Part shown: piece after piece, positions 1 through 12,300 of the stretch
How positions within the stretch are numbered: the first letter of the stretch is position 1
Layout: the number at the start of each line of letters is the position of its first letter
Source: Sceloporus undulatus
Lineage: Eukaryota > Chordata > Lepidosauria > Squamata > Phrynosomatidae
Assembly (NCBI RefSeq): GCF_019175285.1
Contig: NC_056523.1
Coordinates: forward strand, 187,395,608-187,459,607
Reading direction: 5' to 3'
DNA: 64,000 nucleotides
Position numbers and translations under genes: made by a program
The notes under the pieces: generated by a model
Databases searched by the model: none
What the model was told of the DNA's origin: nothing
What the model saw: the letters and a program-made list of their open reading frames with translations, nothing else

Positions 1-1629
1 TAGACATGAAAATGTCAGAAAACCCATGGTTTTTGATGCATCATACTCACACAACTACCCCTTTTCATATATATGATCAGGTTTAACCCTACAAGAACTC
101 TTTGATGTAGACCAGCATTATTAATGGCATAGAGTAAATGGAGGGGATGAGGGTCCTAAGTAGACATGGATAGGTTTGTGCTGTGTGAGGATCTATGTCA
201 GGGGTTTCCTGCTCACATTTTTAGTTATTATGCTACACCAGCCTTCTATGCTGGCCGTGTGTGTACTGCAGTGCACACAAGTAGCACTACCATACCTTAG
301 ATCTCAGTGAATAGGTGTACAGAAAAGGCTGGCCACTATGAGCCTAAGGGTTTTAGCCAAGTACTTGCAAATACACACACTATCTTGTATGCCGTGAGGA
401 GAAGCTGTGATTGTGACTGTAATCAAACCCATTCCAGACAGTATATATCTGAACTTTAATTTTCCTATAACGTTCTATATTTTCTAGTCATTCTGTTAAC
501 AAGGAACAGGCTAAATTCTTTAGTGACACATTAATTATACACTTGTCTGTTCCTGAAGACTACATGCCAGTTTTTCGCAATCTGCCTCCGCAACAGTGGT
601 AGACATATCGATCATTGTCTGCCTACTCATGAAAAAAGGTGACTTGCAACTGAACAATCAGTGCATTGTTCCATAAGATGTGGCTGCTCAAATGTGCCAG
701 GTGTACAGCATTTCAAGTGTATTCACCCAGTGTGTGTCTTACTCTCTTACTTAACTTACTGGGAAGTTTCCAAATTGATGCTTGAGTCCTCCAAAGCCAG
801 CTTTGGCACAGAGAAAAATGGTACCAGGGTGTACTTACTGACCCAAAACCAACATAAAACTCTTCTGCCTTAGGTTGTGAACCCTGGATGTCACACTAGC
901 ATTTGTATCATTTAGAAAAGGCTGAGATGTTTTAAGTGCCCTCTTCTGCTACAAGTGATAATTCACATAATAAAGCTAAGATGATTGTGTGATTAACGAT
1001 GGCTGATGCTGTATGGTCACTGTGCTCATTTTACACACAATTTCATTTAATTTTTCCAGGCTGAACTTTTTGTATTTCATTGCCAATGGACATTTCTGTT
1101 GTAATCCCCCCCCCCACACACACACCTAAGCTAACTATAAATGTTTTGGTTTATTAAGTGCCACAACGCTCTTTGTTACTTTCTATGTGTTATCTGAATC
1201 AATTCTGATTATACAATTGATGTGTCTTTAAGTAAACAGATTCTCTGCAGATCAACAATTACCAAAAAAATTAAATAAAATTAAAAAAATGACTGGGTCA
1301 GTTATGTCTCCTTGTTGTTTAAACAAAGTATGTGCCTGCAGTGCTATTAACTGTGGTTCCTACAGAGCATATGTATCACCTGAAATGTTTTTATAGTCTG
1401 CCATGTACTATGGGGTCTAGAAGTGTCTGCTCCAAGGCTTCATAGTTCTTCTCTCCCTGAAAGTCCTTTTAAAATTTAGGGAACCAGAAACAGACTCCTT
1501 GCCTTTCAAATTGCTAGGTTAATGCTAGAGGCATCAACAGTACCTCAAACTGAAATTTTAAGAACAGGAGAGATAGATCAAGAAGAGAAACCCAAGACAC
1601 TGCTACTTTATCTGGCAGCAATGGGACAC

Positions 1630-1830
1630 AGAATTGTAAGAATTGGAGGGTACCTCAAAGATCAGCTAGTCCAACCTACTGAAGAGCGACAGAATCCACC
1701 AATGTAGCACCCCTGATGATCCACCCATCTTTGCTTTAAATCCTCTAATAAAGAGGCCCACCACCTTTCAAGGCAGTCTGTTCTGATTCCTGCCACTCAG
1801 AAGCTCTCACCACTCATAATCCCCCTGCAC
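1630..1830 (-). repeat. CR1 LINE 3' remnant (decayed)
   Basis: The plus strand reads like the reverse complement of a CR1 3' end: a stretch resembling 'attggagggtacctcaaaga' followed by 'tagtccaacctact' and a segment about hurt/ruptured 'cctccaagg'-type text. Divergence is high, so this is an old copy. The nearby 'aatcatagaatcatagag' at about 2066-2083 is the CR1 terminal octamer repeat region from another fragment. Confidence 0.45.
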
Positions 1831-2055
1831 TGTTGTCTTTTTCCCTTCCTGGCCTTCCTTCTGCCCTCTCTCCTTTGATAAAAAATTATTTACCCCACTG
1901 AGTATCCTTGCCCAGTACTCAACCTGAAAAACAGCTTTCCCTCTTCAAGTTTCCTTACCATAACAGTGATCTAACAGTGGGTTGGACATGTTTGGCACAT
2001 AGCCTTCAGGGGGGCTGTAGGTTCGGCAAACGACAAAAGCTTCTGCAAAGACAGA

Positions 2056-2100
2056 ATCATAGAATCATAGAGTAATTCTATAGAGAAATGGAGTTAAAGT
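2056..2100 (-). repeat. CR1 3' terminal fragment
   Basis: Contains the repeated 'aatcatag' unit, the reverse complement of the tandem 8-mer that ends CR1 LINEs. Only the tip of the element is visible. Confidence 0.4.
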
Positions 2101-2510
2101 TCATGAGGTCAAAGCTCTGGCATCCTGAACTATAACTTACATGCTCAATCTGGTGCAGTTCCCCCATTCCATGAGTCAAGCCCCACGACCAATATCTACA
2201 TATCTCTATACATCAATGCTAAACTGCGGCAAGCTTCTATTACACACCAATGTGATTAATTTTAGGTCAAGTCAAATCCCATCCTCTCTACATCTGAGTT
2301 TTTTCAAGATCATGCACATGCTTTCAAGCATCCACCTACAATTATGAGAACTAGATACATGAGGAAAAAAATTGTCCATTTTGAGATGAAGGCTGAGATT
2401 CTATTGATTTTGGCAAGCTGTTTGCGCACATTATGCAAAATTCTCTAAGTGACAACTTGTAATCTTGCAAAACAAAACTACTAAACATCACAAGGTGCTC
2501 ATGTACTCAC

Positions 2511-4853
2511 CAATGCTGGAGTTACGGCTGCTCCGGGGTTTGGCGCATGTGACATCAGGGAAGAAAATTCGCAGCTGGGAATATAGGAGGGTAACATCCT
2601 TCCCTCGGAAAATCTGAGATGGGAAGGCAAAATATCACTGTCTATCCAGAACACAGGTAAGGAAACAAAGACTGGAGAGTCCTATAGCAATCAGAGCTGA
2701 TGTGGGGCCAACCCAGTTCTCACTGGGGCCAGGAAGCTTCCCTCTAGCAGCAAAATTGCCACTCAGCCTGACACCCCTCTCAGTGACTCTCACCAGCCTG
2801 AGCTCCCCATGCGCTCATCCTACCACCCCAAGATCCATTCCTCTGTAAATCAGCAGAAGGCACAGCAGGAATCATAACAATGCTAGTCTAGAACAACACA
2901 TTCTCCTGGGCACCTGCAGTACTGACCTTTGCCACAAAGGTTCCTCCCTTTTTTAGTACATGTGTAGTGATGTTCAAGGCCTAGAAGAAAAGAATGACGG
3001 TGTAGATAAAACTCTTTCGACATGAGGATGCAGCAGAGATTTCTATAGTTAGGGATGTAGGGAATATAGCCACTAGTACCCCAAAATAATTTGGATAGGA
3101 AGAGGAATGTAGATTATGGCTTTCTATGCATTATTTCTTTTTCTCTCTCTCTCCTCACAAGCAAAGGTCCAGTCTGGGTAAAAGAGATGGAATGGATTTG
3201 TCTAGTATGCCACATCTATCTAAGGCAGGGATGGGGAACCTTTGGCCTATGATCCTCACCATGTGTTATCCTTGTCCACGCTGGCTTGGACCTTCTGAGT
3301 TGATATGCAAAACATCTGGAGAGCCAAAAGTTCCTCACTCCCATCTAGGGGGTTTAACATACAAGGGCGACAAAACAAGTCAGAAATACTCACAGCAAGC
3401 AGCAGCTGGGCCTGAATGTACTCATCAATGTCATGGAGTCCAGTCACTGGAAGAGTAGAGGAAACACACATCAAGTGAAATAAAGGAAGCTTTTCCCCAC
3501 ACCCTGTAAAGCTATAGAAGTCTCAGATGGATTGAGAGCATGGGTCAGAATCCTCTTGGTACAGTGCACCAGCATAGGCAATTATGGCAGCAACACAGAG
3601 GCCACGAAAGAACTAAGGCACTGGAGAAATACACTGTTCAGAGACAGCCGATTTTGCCTCCCTTCCCTTGTGACTGCTGCATAATCCTGGAAAAAGGGCA
3701 ATGACTGGTGCTGAGAAACACTAGGACTGTGGTCATGGTTTCCACCTACCATCAGGGGCTCCATCACACACCACTAAGTCAGCAGGTTGTCCTTCAAAAT
3801 GACAAATGATCTCTTGAGCTGTAGAGACCTGGAAACAGGGACAGATAGAGAGAGATGTACGCTGGCAAAAACATTGTTGCTGGGTAGGCCCTAAGCTCCA
3901 AGAGGGGCAAGACTGACTCTGGATTGGTTTGGATAGCACCGGCTAGCAGCATATACCTTGGTAATATCCCCCTGGATCTGGATGACTCCAGGCAACGGAG
4001 CCATGGCTTGCAAATCTACAGCCACTATTTTGACATCTGAGTTTTTAGCACCTTCTCCTCTGTGAAAGGAAAAGAGAGGTAAAATAAGATGATGAGTCTG
4101 TCCTTTAGCAAGCTGCAACCCCCTACAGACTCCAGAACAAAGTGGCTTGCTTACTTCAGCTTTCGGCTCAAAACCTGACTCCAGCTCCCAGGAGCGGCAC
4201 AGAGATCCACAGCCCTTGAGACGCCTGGAAACGGCAAGAGAAAAAGAAAGATTATTTTATTCATTCATTCATTCACTGGATTTATTATATCCCACCTTTC
4301 TCCCAAAATCAGATTTAAGGCAGCTATGGGACTTAAGGCGGCTAAGGTAAGACAGTGCCATTGCAAGAGGACTGAAAGACTGCACCATTCCTACCCACAG
4401 CTCCAATGATTCACTAAATACATTCTGGACAAAGGCACAAAGAAAGAGCAACATGGTATAGGCAGTCGTTTGAGCACTGGACTATGACTCTGGATAGCAG
4501 GGTCCAAATCCCCCTTGACCATGAAACCCAGCCTCTCAGCCTCAAGGGGGCTGAAGAAACTTGCCAAGAAAACTCTGTGTTAAGGTTGCCATAAGTCAGA
4601 AATGACTTGAAGCCACGCAACAACAACAAAGAGGCACTAAGAACTTAAAAGTTCCTTGAAATCCTCTAAGGAAGCAAGAAAAAAGCGTCCACCAACTCAG
4701 AATGAAATTTGGAAGTATGTTTTCCGACTCACCTTGAAACAAGTGATATTCTTCATCCAGCTGCAGAAGTTTGAAGGCACTTCGAGCTCTCCACCCCTCT
4801 TCCTTGGCCAGACGGTAGTAAATGTCACGCTTGTCCTTAGAGGAACGTCCCAT
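2511..4853 (-). CDS. FTSJ1: FTSJ1, tRNA 2'-O-methyltransferase (5' part, 7 coding exons; 3' end beyond window)
   Basis: Coding exons in transcript order: 4733-4853, 4155-4224, 3957-4059, 3750-3828, 3394-3446, 2927-2980, 2511-2613. All junctions are GT-AG and phases agree, giving about 194 codons. The start [20 protein letters not shown] is almost identical to mammalian FTSJ1. Visible landmarks are the first catalytic lysine (K28, in [10 protein letters not shown]), the SAM-binding loop [15 protein letters not shown] (about 45-59), DGAPD (120-124) and the second lysine in FVAKIFRGKD (about 160). The family (Trm7/RrmJ, Rossmann-fold methyltransferase) methylates ribose at positions 32 and 34 of tRNA anticodon loops in the cytosol with WDR6 or THADA partners. 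Lizard exon 3 carries a slightly longer linker ([11 protein letters not shown]) than human. The C-terminal exons were not found in 1-2510 and should lie to the left. Exon 1 is preceded by an acceptor-like site near 4876, so a noncoding leader exon probably sits in the shared promoter with GPKOW. Confidence 0.95.
4446..4630 (+). repeat. tRNA-derived SINE (squamate type with ACA tail)
   Basis: Lies in FTSJ1 intron 1. It has the tRNA-like head (gtttgagcactggactatga), a degraded B box, a middle ending in cttgccaagaaaac, and the tail 'aagtcagaaatgacttgaag' followed by (CAA)n. The tail resembles RTE/BovB 3' ends, as in Sauria-type SINEs. The same family recurs at least ten times in the window. Confidence 0.85.
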
Positions 4854-4948
4854 CTTCCCTTATATCAAAGACTCTGGATGTGAGGAGGAAAGAGAAAAAA
4901 ATCATTAACTGTTTGACCACTGTGCCAACAAAGACTATGGATTAAGCA

Positions 4949-5566
4949 TAGAAGAGACCACAAGGGCCATCCAGACCAGTTCAACCCCATTCTGCCATGC
5001 AGGAAATCCCAATCAAAGCATCCCCATTGACAGAAGACCATCCAGCCTCTGCTTAAAGACCTCCAAGGAAGGAGACTCCACTATAATCTCGGAGGGAGCA
5101 GTGTATTCCACTGTCGAACAGCCCTTATTGTCAGAAAATTCCTCCTAATGTTGAGGTGGAATCTCTTTTCCTGGAGCTTGCATCCATTGTTCCGGGTCCT
5201 AGTCTCTGGAGCAGCAGAAAACAAGCTTGCTCCCTCCTCAATATGACACTCCTTCAAGTATTTAAACAGGGCTATCATATCACCTCTTAACCTTCTCTTC
5301 TCCAGGCTAAACATCCCCAGCTCCCTGAGTCTTTCCTCATAGGGCATGGTTTCCAGACCCTTCACCATTTTTGTCGCCCTCCTTTGGACACATGGCTCCA
5401 GTTTCTCAATGTCCTTTCTGAATTGGTTTGCCCAGAACTTGGTCTGACCAGAGCAGAATAGAGTGGCACTATTACTTCCCTTGATCTAGAGACACTCTAC
5501 TTCTATTGATGCAGCCTAAAATCGCATTGGCCTTGTTAGCTGCCGCATCGCTAGCAGCACTGGTCT
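4949..5566 (-). repeat. CR1 LINE, 3' part of the ORF2 region
   Basis: On the minus strand it reads [40 protein letters not shown] and FHLNIRRNFLTIRAVRQWNT, the C-terminal part of CR1-type reverse-transcriptase ORFs. The 3' UTR continues towards 4949. It is 5'-truncated as usual for LINEs. It lies between the FTSJ1 start codon and the shared promoter, probably in the intron behind the FTSJ1 leader exon. Confidence 0.85.
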
Positions 5567-5700
5567 ATTTTGTGTGCCTTCAAGTTGCCTGTGGACTTGT
5601 GGAGACGCTATTAATCGCATAGGGTTTTCTTAAGCAGGGATTACTCAGAGATAGTTTTGCCAGTTCCTTCCTCTGAACAGCGCCTGGTATTCATTACAAC
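5567..5700 (-). repeat. SINE-like fragment
   Basis: Begins on the plus strand with 'gtgtgccttcaagttgcctg', the reverse of the ACA-tailed SINE terminus, followed by 'catagggttttcttaagcag'. The remainder differs from the main SINE family, so it is either a second subfamily or a decayed copy. Confidence 0.5.
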
Positions 5701-5899
5701 CAATTGGATAACAATATTCACTCGACTCCCACAGCCACGGTAACTCAAGGGCAATCCCCATTAAATTACCTTAATTCGGTCCTTACTTTTGTCCTTCACG
5801 CTTTTGGGACTTCACCTCCCAGAATTCCTAACCGTTGGCCAAGGTGGCTAGGGCTTCTGGGAAATGAAGTCCAACAACAAAAAAGAAAACACACCAACG

Positions 5900-6358
5900 T
5901 ATGGGAACCACTCTTTTGACCTAAGCGGGACACCGTCGTTGAACCACTTCCTAGTTCCCTGAGCGTCGCACGGTGTGAGTGGTGGGGTTTTATTTTGGTT
6001 CGTTCGGCGACGTCGCTGTGCCTCGTTGCATCTTGGGAGTGGTAGTCCTTTAGGACTCTGAGTCTCATTTGCTTGATAGGAAGCGGGGCGCTTTTATTAC
6101 TTCGTCTCCCGTGATGCCATGCGAGGATGCGACGGAAATGGAGGAACTAAGACAGGGAAGTGGAAACTAAGATGGCGGAGGGGTTGACGTCACGGTGCCT
6201 CGTTGCATCTTGGGAGTGGTAGTCACTTAGGACTCTGAGTCTCATTTGCTTGATAGGAAGCGGGGCGCTTTTATTACTNNNNNNNNNNCCGTCTCCCATG
6301 ATGCCACGCGAGGATGCGACGGAAATGGAGGAACTAAGACAGGGAAGTGGAGACTAAG
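5900..6358. promoter_or_regulatory. Divergent CpG-rich promoter shared by FTSJ1 and GPKOW
   Basis: This CpG-rich stretch lies between the FTSJ1 5' end and the GPKOW start codon. It holds a perfect CRE (TGACGTCA, 6185-6192), a related GACGTCG at 6009-6015, and two ZNF143/STAF SBS-like sites (GCATCTTGGGAGTGGTAGT at 6028-6046 and 6205-6223; compare the reverse complement of ACTACAATTCCCAGAATGC). Additional half-matches of the form TCTCCCRTGATGCC occur near 6104 and 6292. No TATA box is evident. The head-to-head layout suggests bidirectional initiation; exact start sites cannot be read from sequence. Confidence 0.75.
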
Positions 6359-6371
6359 ATGGCGGAGGGGG
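6009..6371 (+). repeat. Tandem duplication (about 177 bp) of GPKOW promoter/5' UTR and start codon
   Basis: Copy 1 (6009-6185) and copy 2 (6186-6371, including ten N) match closely with a handful of substitutions. Both carry the SBS-like site and the sequence ATGGCGGAGGGG. The copy-1 ATG (6172) opens only a 16-codon frame that ends at a TAG near 6221, whereas the copy-2 ATG (6359) continues into the conserved GPKOW N-terminus. Either a real tandem duplication or two haplotype/contig ends left unmerged at the gap. Confidence 0.9.
6279..6288. other. Assembly gap (10 N)
   Basis: Ten N inside the second copy of the duplicated promoter. Compared with copy 1 it replaces only a base or two, so the gap size is nominal. 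Confidence 0.99.
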
Positions 6372-9300
6372 CTGAGAAGTCCTCGGCGGCTCCTGTGTCT
6401 TTCGGCTTCACCCGCACGACCGGGAGGAGGCGGTTCCTTGCGGTGACCGGGCAGGATGGCAGCGAAGCGAAGCAGGAACCCGACTTCCTCTCAGCCATCG
6501 AGGGGAGGGAGCTGCAAAGGTGAGGGCTGCTTCAGGGGCAGAGGAGGGGCTTTATGCCTAGGGCAGTGGTCCCCAGACTGTGCCCTTTAAGAGATCTTTT
6601 TGTGTACTTCATTTCCCAGAAGCCTCAGCCATGTTGGCCAATGGCCTGGGATCCTGGGAGCTGGAGTCCAAAGCCCCTTGAAAGAGCACGGTTGGGGGAC
6701 CAGTGGCCGAGTCGGGCAGCCCTTGGGAAACGTACCTTTCAAGGGAGAATATACCTTCCAGTTTCCAACACTGAGCTGAGGGAGTCTGGGAAAGAAGTAA
6801 CTTTTCCAAATGCTGAGCCTGGGTTTCCTCCATTGGAGAGCCAGGTCCCAAACACACACTGCAGAAACAACCCAGTTTGCCTGCCCAGAGTCAATGTTAT
6901 GGAACTGTAGTTTTCTGTGGGACATTTAGCCTTCTCTGTCAGAGAATCTGGTGCCACAATAAACTACAATTCCCAGGATTCCCTAGCACTCAGCCAGGGC
7001 AGTTAAAGCGGTGTCAAACTGGGTTATTTCTGCAGTGGGTTTGGGACCTAAATTGAGTTTGATTCAGTCAGTTGGAGTGATAATCAATTTCCATTATGAA
7101 CAGATGTCATAATCGTTATGTTTTAAGTATATAACTTTTTTTTAGAAACCTTCTTATATTGTACAAATCAACTCCTATGTAAATATATATAAAGAGACAG
7201 TGTGATGTAGTGGTCTGAGTGTTGTACTATGACTTTGGAGACCAGGGTTCAGTCCCAGTTCAGCCATGGAAACCCACTGGGTGACTTTGGACAAGTCACA
7301 CTCTCTCAGCTTCAGGGAAAGGCAGTGGTAAACTCCCCTTTTAATAAATCCTGACAAGAAAAAACAATGGGCTTTTAGAGAAGAACTCTATGGTCAACCC
7401 CTGCTGGAGGTTGACCACAGAATTGTTCCAGAGGACCTACAAATGCCTAGAAAAGTGCTCTCTCTGGGAATCTCTAGGTCCTCTAATGCAGCCTCTTGTG
7501 AAAGATGGCCATAGAGTTGCATTGGAGGACCTAGAGGTTCCTAGAGAGAACATATTAATAAAATCTGCAAAAGTCGAAGCTGCAAACGTGGAGGGTTGAC
7601 TGTATATGCACTCTTTCCATACAATAAAGGCAATAATTGCACGAGGGCAGGAACATAGTTACTACTGTGCCCTTTGTTTTTTGGCATCAGCTTCTTTATG
7701 TGGGTAGATTAGTGCTCTCTGTGGTTTTAAAAGGGTACATGTTTTTTCCTCTGCAGTGTTCGGCCAGCCCCACAGCCAAAAGAGCTTGTCATTCCCCTGA
7801 TCCAGAAGAACCAGTGGAAAAAGACAGCACCCCTTCCAGAGCAGGACGTGGCCAATGGTGATGAGGCCCAAGCCATCCGTGAGCTCATAGAAGGTGAAAG
7901 CTTCCTAGCTATCCTTTGTTGAACATTGTACCATTTTCCTTTCCTGAGAACCAGTGCAGGATATGATTCTTGTTTTGTCTTTGCCATCAACCATGTTACA
8001 AAGGCCCAAGTGGGGTAACTTGGAGGGCATGAGAGTATCAACAGCAGTGTGAATATGAAAGGCTTCATCTTTGTTGACTGAAACCTGTTCTAGACACTCT
8101 TGGAATGTAATGCTTTGAGAACACTAGATCAGGAGTGCAGGCTATCAACTGGTGAATTTTCATTTTATTTATTGAATTCTAAGAAATTTCAGTACTTCAA
8201 TTTATTTCAATAAAATAAATTAACTAAGAGCTGGAACCGACCCCCTCCAAAAAGGGTGGATTAGGGCTGCCTCAGGGCTGTGGCAACCACATGCTGCATC
8301 CCCAATCTGCCCTGGAACTGGCTCAAATACAAGCAGAAAACATCCACTCCTGTTTGGGCTTGTAAAAAGCTACCTTGGGTGGCCCAGCTGCAACTCCAGG
8401 ATGGCTTCAAGCTGCTCTGGTAGCGTGTGGCGTATGAACGCCGCAACCCTGGAGCGTCTTGAAGCCGCTGACATCTAGTCGGCCAGGACAGTTTCCAGGT
8501 TTCTAAATGCCACGCTCCCAAGCCAGCATTTCAGGCTAGTCTGTTCCAGCCCTAAAAAGATTGCAAATAAAAGCACAAAATGTAATATGAAAACACATTT
8601 AAACAAATTGTAATACAGTATATGTAAATTATGCCCTTTCCACAGTGGTCGGTCAGTTGCCAAAGGCTTGACTGAATAAAAATGGTCTCTCCCTGATAAT
8701 GGATAGACAGGAAGGGCATGACCAGTCTAACATCCCTTGCATGTTCACAGCCTAGTTGCATAAATATATCTTATTGCCATCTCACAAAGCTTCAAGAGAC
8801 AGACTAAAAAAAAATCTTTCAATTTTCTTCTTCTGCTCTGCATCATCCATATCTCTTGCCTTTCTGTTAGTCAGTGTATCTATCTCCATGCCTCTTCCTT
8901 GTGTCCTCAATACATTTTCTTTTATGCTGTTCAACCCCTCCATACAATCTCCAAGGGCATGATCCAGTGGACTTAATCTGTGCAGTAGCACTGATCAGCT
9001 GTTTACTTCTTGATACCTGTCAGAACACATCATTATCCCTCTTTAGGCCATGGTAGAGAATCATGACCCCCTCTAGATGTTGCTGAACTGCGTCTCCCCT
9101 TCAGCCTTAGCCAGAATAACTAATGGTGGAGATGCAGAGAGCTGTGGTTCAACAATATCTGGAGGGTTGCCAGATTTCCATCCTTGCTTTAGCTTCTCCT
9201 TATTCTCCTTGAGGTGTATCTCAGGGTGGGGGAGTTTGCTGAGGTCTGACTTTGGTTAGTGTTGGTCTCTGGTTTATGGTGAGTTTACATGTGAAGCTTA

Positions 9301-12300
9301 AAAGTGCACGCTAGTATTTATGATTTCAACTTGTTGCATATCTGCTGTGAATACTAGCTACTCCTAGGATGTTGTTGTTGCCTCTAGTTGGCAAAAGGGG
9401 AAAGCCAAACCATACGTAGTTGATTTAAGGCTGAGCTGTGGCTCAAGACTTAGGGCACATTGCCTTCTTGTTATGATGCCTAACTAAGATTTGCTTTAAG
9501 GCAGGGTGGAGAACCATTAGTCAGCCAGATGTTTTGGATTATAGTTCCCGTAGTTACCTTTGGCTATATTGTGTGTGGTCTCAAAAACACCTGTGTGTGT
9601 GGAAGATTCCTCACTTGCTTTAAGTGTTATAAGATGAAAAGGAGAGCATGCACAATGGAACAGGACAGATTTCTTCTTGTTTTCATGGGAGCAGGGGAAA
9701 TCCAATGAAATAGCCATTGAATAGCCATTGATAATCCATTGAAATCTACACCAATAGCTTAAACACAAACACAGTTCTCCCTCAACTCAGGGAGGAAAAG
9801 TTGGATGGGGCAGGCTTTGTCCTGTGAGGACTATAGTTGCCTAATATGGAGGATAGATAGGCACCCAGGCAGCAGTGTGACTCTGAAAGACTTCAACTTT
9901 GTCAATGAAATTAAGCGAAACCCCTTCTGGTCACTGTTGGAATATAAAGATTTTGGAACAATAGATCAGAAGTGCTGATTGTCATGTGATGAATCTTCAT
10001 TTTTCAGAGGAACAGAGGAGAGAAACTCAGGCAGTTTAAATAAGAGGTGGGTAGTAACCTCTAAACTATCCCACTTTGAATGCATTCATATGATTTTGCT
10101 TGAATCTTTGCCTTGAAAGATGATCAGCCAACATCCTGATTGTACGTGATTTTTGCAAGCTCTCTGGCACTCTATGGTCCAAAACACATTGAAGAAATAA
10201 TCCAGTCTGAGAGCACTTTAATTACCCTGGCTCAGTTTTAGGGAATCCTGGGAACTGTACTTTTGTGTGATATTTACCCTTCTCTGTCAAAGAGGTCTAG
10301 TGCAACAATAAACTACAATTCCCAGGATTGCCTAGCACTGAGCCAGGGAATTTAAAGTGGTCTCAAACTGGAATATTTCTATAGTATGATTAGGACCTAT
10401 GTCTCCCCGCTGCAACACACTCCCCAGCCTGCGCATAAGAAGAAATACTTGAGTCTGAGGCTTCCCAGACTGAAATCTGTTTCTAGTTGCTTACACTTTG
10501 CCTAACTTATCTTCATATTTAGAATCCAAGAAGTCACAGGAACAATGGGAGAGTGGAACCAAACTAGACCCCACATTTGCCATCCCACTCCTCATGCAGA
10601 ACCGGGTGCCTGAGGGCTATGAGGATGGAGAAAAAGTGGACGTCAGCCTCCGCCCAGAGTCGGTAAGGGTAATGATGGATTCACCAGGGTCAACTGAACT
10701 TCTGGCCAGGAGGGTTTAATGTCTGTCCTTCTTTTCTCCCCTCTCCTTGGTAGTCAACTGAAGCGGATTATGAAGAGGTCCCAGTGGAAGCCTATGGCCT
10801 TGCCATGCTGAAGGGCATGGGCTGGAAGGCAGGCGAAGGCATTGGGCGCACCTTCAAGCAGTAAGTGTCTCTAAGTAGTGAAGGGCGTAGTTTTAGAAAT
10901 GACAACAGTACTTTTATGTAGCACAGTTTTTCGAGTGGCTTAAACAGAAAAGGCAGGTCATGGCCCCAGTATGTCACAGTCTAAATACTAACAGTGGAAG
11001 AGTATCAAAAACAAGTTATTTTATCCATCTTAACATTTTACTCTGCCCTGTTTCCACATTCTTGTTAATTTAATTATATGAGGCAGCCCTTTGTTATTAT
11101 TCTCATTACATAGTTGATGAACTGAAGCTAAAAGAGCTTGCCCAGGGGTAGCTTACTGCACCTGTAGCTGATGCATTTACCTGGGAGATCTGGGTTTAAA
11201 TCATAAGGCTGGGGACCACAGCAATAGGACAGTAATTCTTAAATTATGAGCCAGATCCCACAAGGACAAAAAGAAAGGCTTTTAGGTTACTATAGCTCAA
11301 CTGTGGAACCCCCTTTTCTTGAAAACCTAAATATGTGACCTTCATCATGTGGTGGGAGAGCATAGAAATCTGGTTAAAACTACAGTACTCTTTAATAGTT
11401 AGCATTAAGTAGGCAAATACTAATTTTAAATCTCTTACTGTATTTGAATGTATGTTTCACATGGGGAGGGGATATGCACATGCACACACCCAGATATTGT
11501 TGGACTGCAATTACTTTTATCCCTTCCCATGGCCTGTGCTGTCTGGGGCTGACAGGAGTTGCAGAGCAGCCACCCCACTTGCCTATGTTCTACAGGTTGG
11601 TTACATCAAACTAGATTTTTGTGTAATAAAATTTGGAATGGGCTGAGTCCCACTTTCAAGACATTTTAAAAAATACCCGTGAGGCTGACAGTACAAATGA
11701 GATACTTTTTGCCATTTGGCTAACACTAGTTTGGGTACATGTTGCTAATAGCTCTGCTCTTTTACAGACTTGGCAATAACCTGAAGTTTTGCAGTATGTT
11801 GCTGAGGCAAGGCTGTTGATGGTACATTTTACAGATCTCAATAAGCATAATAAAATGTATTTATTTAAAGTATTTCCATTCCCCCTACCAGCCCATGAGG
11901 ACTCCCGCAGCAATGAACAAAACAATACTGAAAAAATTAAAACACCTTAAAATATTCTTTAAAAACTCCTAAAAGTAGTCTAAAAACAACCCTAGAATCC
12001 AGTTTTAAAACAGGTAAAACATCAATTTCAAACATTGAGTGCCATATGGAACAGCACTGTTTTGACTGCTTGCCAGAAGCTTAAAAGAGACGGGGCCAGC
12101 CTAACTCCCTTGGATAGGGAATTCCACAGTCGAGGTACTGATTTAGAGAAGTTACTACAGGTTAGGGTGACATCGTCCTGAAATGAATCTGGCAGTAGTC
12201 CTAGGACACTGTTGGAGAGGCAGGAGGAAAGAAGGGAAGCACATGGGCAACTGGAGCAAGTTGTGACATTTTTATGGCAGCAAGTTCATTATCAGAAGGG

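Larger units (their letters stand above)
1..2510 (-). other. FTSJ1 intron 7 (incomplete), mostly unannotated sequence with CR1 remnants
   Basis: No conserved FTSJ1 exon or other host gene could be read in either strand. Weak CR1-like pieces occur near 1630-1830 and 2056-2100; the rest shows no recognisable feature. Short open frames here lack any familiar protein motif and are treated as chance. Confidence 0.6.

Noticed and set aside
1-2510. Remaining FTSJ1 exons
   Set aside because: Searched the minus strand for the conserved FAVCQGY, PDLSKPLLDH and VPFVTCGDLS segments and saw none; they should lie beyond the left edge.
6172-6222. First ATGGCGGAGGGG as the GPKOW start
   Set aside because: Its frame stops after 16 codons; only the second copy continues into the conserved N-terminus.
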